DNA of 6,889 nucleotides from JAZDEU01 sp043808545 (GTDB lineage: Bacteria; Patescibacteriota; Patescibacteriia; JAZDEU01), in assembly GCA_043808545.1 (NCBI GenBank), contig JAZDEU010000070.1, forward strand, positions 1 through 6,889. Reading direction: 5' to 3'. Shown here piece by piece: positions 5,301 through 6,889 of the stretch (position 1 is the stretch's first letter; each line of letters opens with the position of its first letter). Below the pieces are notes generated by a model. It worked only from the letters and a program-made list of their open reading frames with translations, searched no databases and was not told the origin of the DNA. The position numbers and the translations under genes were made by a program.

Positions 5301-6744
5301 TCATTATTGAATCTTCAACTTCACCTTCTGAAACATAAGTATATTTTGCGTCTTGCCCGCCTATTTCTATGACAGATAAACTCTTTCCGTTATCATCATC
5401 AAAATTTGCCGCGCTTTTAGCGTGGGCGATGATTTCAGTTTTTACAATTATTAAATCAATAAACTCAGGATATGCGGCTTTTAAAACTGTTGCCGCCGTA
5501 TGTCTTCCAGATCCGGTAATCCCGATGGCGCAGACTTTGCTTAAAAATTCTTCAGGTATTTTTTTTATAAGTTCTTGAGACGCGCCAACTGGATTTCCTT
5601 TTGTCGGCAAATAATCATTACAAAGAAGCTCCTTAGTATTAGCATCTATTATGGCGATCTTGCTTCCAGTTGAGCCTAAATCTAAACCTATTATTATTTC
5701 TTTATTTTCTAAATTAGATATATCTAAATTTTGAGGCTTATATTTTTTTACTTTCTCTTGAAAACTAAAAAGGGGCGGCAATTCTGTTATTCCTTTTCTT
5801 TCTTTATTGGCTATTTTTTCAAAATTTATTATTTTAGTGCTATTATCTTCTTTTGCTAATTTTAAAGCAATCTCAGATGCGCCAAAAGCTTCAAAAGTAT
5901 CGCTGAATTTAGATATTTTAATTTCCTCTCCAGTAAATTTTTCTAAATTTCTAACAATCTCTTTATTTTTTGCTACTCCGCCGATTAAAATAAATTTTCC
6001 ATTTATTTTTCTTTTTTTAACTAATGCCCAAATATTTATGGCTAAACTGTTGAAATAACTTGCTAAAATATCTTCCTTTGAATATCCTTGATTAGCCAGA
6101 TGAGTTATCTCGCTTTTAACAAACACAGAGCATCTCGCCGCTATTTTTTGCATATTTTGAGATTTTTCCGCAAGTTCGCATGCTTCAAAAACATCAATGC
6201 CAAATCTTCCTTTACATAATCGTTCAATAGCAGAGCCTGTCCCAGAAGAGCATTTATCATTTGTTGAATACATAAACCCCGTTAAATATTTATCGCTTAA
6301 AACATTTGGCGATGCCCCTGCGCTATTAGATAATTCTCCAGATTCAACATCATCAGAAAATTTATTTAACGGGGTGAATTTTTTATTTTCAAAAGTTAAA
6401 ATTGAAAATCCGTTTCCGCCTAATTTTAATAGGTTATAAGAATTATAATCAGGATAAAGAATTTTGCCTGCTTCTTCCTGCGCGGCTCTTTCAGGGATGA
6501 ATTTAAAAGAACCATTTACAGTTTCTGACATTAACCCTGTCGCGACTATTTCTTTTATTTCATAATCTTTTTCTAATTTTTCTTTTATTTCAATAATAAT
6601 TTTTCTTATTTCATCTGGATTGCCATTATGTCTTTTAAACCCTTGATCAATTAAATACCCGCTATTTATATCTCTTATAACCCAAGCTATTTTTACTGTT
6701 CCGATGTCAAGCCCTATAACTGCTTGTTTATTATCTTTAATCAT
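2323..6744 (-). CDS. Fused acyl-CoA dehydratase activase / HgdB-like double-cubane-type protein
   Basis: A 1473-residue fusion protein, numbered from the ATG at 6742-6744. Residues about 8-297 form a first ASKHA/BadF-BcrA ATPase module: GLDIGT (11-16), then Cys165 in DKCSSGTG and Cys205 in ARCSVF, matching the [4Fe-4S] cysteines of HgdC-type activators. Residues 350-615 are a second module: GLDLGSTGSK (353-362), GGQD (462-465), Cys485 in MACAAGTGSF and Cys525 in GQHCTVF. A cysteine cluster follows (647, 652, 656), then a DUF2229-like region (about 717-940; VGIPAGLG, CSSYDTC, SCTCP) and an HgdB-like region to the C-terminus with GHSGVAGFITRIEAF, CSGKECIPFLC, GPCRYC and GPYGCMP. In this family activases hydrolyse ATP to push low-potential electrons into Fe-S dehydratases or double-cubane reductases; here both partners seem fused. 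No signal peptide, so cytoplasmic. Substrate unknown. An upstream in-frame ATG (6783) would add 13 residues from the terminal repeat; I prefer 6744. Neither start has a clear Shine-Dalgarno. Several palindromic inserts lie in frame. Confidence 0.9.
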   Translation of the reverse strand: MIKDNKQAVIGLDIGTVKIAWVIRDINSGYLIDQGFKRHNGNPDEIRKIIIEIKEKLEKDYEIKEIVATGLMSETVNGSFKFIPERAAQEEAGKILYPDYNSYNLLKLGGNGFSILTFENKKFTPLNKFSDDVESGELSNSAGASPNVLSDKYLTGFMYSTNDKCSSGTGSAIERLCKGRFGIDVFEACELAEKSQNMQKIAARCSVFVKSEITHLANQGYSKEDILASYFNSLAINIWALVKKRKINGKFILIGGVAKNKEIVRNLEKFTGEEIKISKFSDTFEAFGASEIALKLAKEDNSTKIINFEKIANKERKGITELPPLFSFQEKVKKYKPQNLDISNLENKEIIIGLDLGSTGSKIAIIDANTKELLCNDYLPTKGNPVGASQELIKKIPEEFLSKVCAIGITGSGRHTAATVLKAAYPEFIDLIIVKTEIIAHAKSAANFDDDNGKSLSVIEIGGQDAKYTYVSEGEVEDSIMNMACAAGTGSFLEEQGIFYGVNDVSEFGKMAYASKKPANLGQHCTVFVAELANKALQEGYSLKDIFAGFYYSVIYNYVNRVMGKRMFGDKIFLQGMPATHIALACALAGVTGKEVIVPPNPGAMGAIGIALFAQEEFSRFSKKEKIYFNLNKFLSAKVISRGEFKCENPKCGNLCRISTTLIDVGGQQKNVLNGGMCPKYEQTKTNKLSSDAPNPFKEREKLLGEILDIPPSGLKTVGIPAGLGVVRFLPLMAVFFRQLGFNVKILKTNAETMEKGDSLCSSYDTCAPIKIMHGLFKKTDFYFCPKIKALPIIKDEAGSCTCPLVQSAPDLIKHATGKNNNFLNPVLDFSNGIEDENIRNEFLKIANFLGSSDGVAFEAYNNAAATQKRFERELHEIGKRALKYAREKNLPVILICGRLYTICDPVLNSSIPQAIQESGAIALPIDCYPVREETDILNIMYWGEGQRNLRGIIDSFEQENIFPIWISNYICGPDSFLEHFFKNISKGYPHMNLETDGHSGVAGFITRIEAFLHTCSLYMGNKETKIKHKANIDYYDVNYKGTKAPDLLDKNTMLLVPPMGDGNEFLAAVFSSYGVNAKALPEVNKDSFMLGRKDCSGKECIPFLCVWGSIKNFLFTLNPLVSPLDKGGNSPKKFTTKLIFLVPTTEGPCRYCMYHIRIKQLVDELLKEMNLDIDIEFYSPSTEDSYDSDISKLVQLKLWAGAVSADLLHDMLHYIRPIAKNSREAQELYEIYKNKFIKKLEKKSSAAGTGNIWGLASLMKEVAEKFSEIEIDENKKNKIIDVLMAGEIYVREELFANDYLIEKLEKYGMRVKLAPFREWVNYVSFCENANLRECESEYTCLRRQARIIKKKIERLAMEFIENKLYKVCENKFNWHHDHKIADVVKAGYPYVGDAPQGEAILSIGAPILMYKNREIKGAVLIGPYGCMPTKIAEAQLNHSEIPFLAIFVDGEPIDESKIASFAWQLGGIDSLR
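2709..2726 (-). repeat. 18-bp palindrome inside the activase gene
   Basis: CCTGCCTGCGCAGGCAGG is a perfect 18-bp palindrome, identical at 17 of 18 bases to 658-675 in cca. Here it is read in another phase, contributing about TCLRRQA (residues 1340-1346). It is strikingly GC-rich within AT-rich surroundings. Its removal would keep the frame. Confidence 0.75.
3356..3394 (-). repeat. GC-rich palindromic element inside the activase gene
   Basis: TCCCCCCTT-ATC-AAGGGGGGA (3358-3378) is a perfect 9-bp stem with a 3-base loop, followed by a second CAAGGGGG and TTTAAA. On the minus strand it reads TLNPLVSPLDKGGN (residues 1117-1130), a low-complexity insert between a helix ending SIKNFLF and the strand LIFLVP. 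I recall family members having a linker about a dozen residues shorter here. Motifs like this (CCCCCTTGATAAGGGGG) are, from memory, common dispersed repeats in several bacterial groups. Confidence 0.7.
4609..4633 (-). repeat. Possible fourth GC-rich palindrome inside the activase gene
   Basis: GGGGGGGAT (4609-4617) pairs with ATCTCCCCC (4625-4633), one pair being G-T, around a 7-base loop. It encodes LGEILDIPP (residues 704-712), in the linker just before the DUF2229-like VGIPAGLG. Composition and fold resemble the other inserts, but I have no second copy and no clear length excess to prove insertion. Confidence 0.4.
6276..6375 (-). repeat. 100-bp inverted-repeat-bounded insert in ASKHA domain 1
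   Basis: ACCCCGTTAAATA (6276-6288) and its exact reverse complement TATTTAACGGGGT (6363-6375) bound a 100-bp segment encoding residues 124-157, from TPLNKFSDD to DKYLTGF. In HgdC-like activases about 25 residues separate the GGQD motif from the cluster cysteine; here about 56 do, an excess close to the size of this segment. The insert is rich in Ser, Asn, Asp and Gly and looks like a loop. Size and 13-bp arm length match the MITE-like core at the window ends, but the arm sequences differ. Confidence 0.65.
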
Positions 6745-6750
6745 AATAAT

Positions 6751-6889
6751 TTGTAACTGCTCAAGTAGTTCCAAAAGTGCCATTTGCTAAAGGAATATTT
6801 TGCCTTCACAAGATTTATTCTTTGCGCTGGAATTTAATTTTTATTTAAAATTAGGGGTTTTAAGCAAATGGCACTGAAACCGTGCTGAG
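6751..6889 (-). repeat. Terminal 139-bp inverted repeat, right copy
   Basis: This is the exact reverse complement of 3-141. It ends 6 bp before the preferred activase start codon, so the promoter and 5' leader of that gene must lie within the repeat or beyond the window. I see no convincing -35/-10 pair inside it. Its inner part supplies an in-frame ATG (6781-6783) and 11 codons upstream of the activase start. Confidence 0.95.
6776..6875. mobile_element. MITE-like element, right copy
   Basis: The same 100-bp core as 17-116, with AGTGCCATTTGCT at 6776-6788 and AGCAAATGGCACT at 6863-6875. The ATG of the longest possible activase reading frame lies inside its terminal repeat. No transposase is present; movement would need an enzyme encoded elsewhere. 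Confidence 0.55.

Noticed and set aside
3..6889. Circular molecule or phage with direct terminal repeats
   Set aside because: The end repeats are inverted, not direct, and there are no phage or replication genes.
1..6889. CRISPR array
   Set aside because: No regularly spaced direct repeats were seen; the repeated motifs present are isolated palindromes or a single inverted pair.

Overview
The window is about 6.9 kb of AT-rich bacterial DNA with GC-rich islands. It looks like a complete short metagenomic contig, because a perfect 139-bp inverted repeat sits at its two ends. The lineage is uncertain. The low GC, alanine codons biased to GCG/GCC, a tRNA gene without encoded CCA and several short GC-rich palindromes inside genes make me suspect a Patescibacteria (CPR) genome, but no marker gene here proves it. 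Both complete genes end at TGA where their families are expected to end and neither has an internal TGA, so the standard code fits and the UGA=Gly code of Gracilibacteria-like lineages does not.

Layout. Positions 3-141: copy 1 of the terminal repeat, with a MITE-like 100-bp core that has 13-bp inverted ends. 44-442 (minus): a broken small gene for a secreted or membrane protein, with one in-frame TAA and a C-terminus that runs into the repeat. 467-545: a divergent promoter region. 556-2013 (plus): cca, the tRNA nucleotidyltransferase with an HD domain. 2046-2071: a terminator. 2078-2149 (minus): a tRNA, best read as tRNA-Val(GAC), with an imperfect anticodon stem and no encoded CCA. 2163-2285 (minus): the tRNA promoter, a terminator-type hairpin and a second, stronger promoter that could make a small RNA of about 80 nt. 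2323-6744 (minus): a giant fused protein of the acyl-CoA dehydratase activase / double-cubane family. 6751-6889: copy 2 of the terminal repeat, inverted, directly upstream of the giant gene.

The cca product would supply the CCA end that the neighbouring tRNA lacks. The giant protein has two ASKHA ATPase (activase) modules, a DUF2229-type region and an HgdB-like Fe-S region in one chain. It is probably an ATP-driven low-potential electron-transfer or reductase machine, but its substrate cannot be told from this window and no separate dehydratase subunit is present.

The most unusual property is that both genes appear to carry small palindromic or inverted-repeat DNA elements in-frame. An 18-bp palindrome adds exactly six residues (LACAGR) inside the catalytic motif region of Cca. 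A near-identical palindrome lies near the C-terminus of the giant protein. A GC-rich 39-bp palindromic element sits in a loop of the same protein, and a 100-bp segment bounded by 13-bp inverted repeats lies inside its first ASKHA domain. This resembles the in-frame palindromic elements of Rickettsia in behaviour, though the sequences differ. A second candidate worth attention is the possible small RNA upstream of the tRNA, which carries 13 nt exactly complementary to the tRNA anticodon arm.
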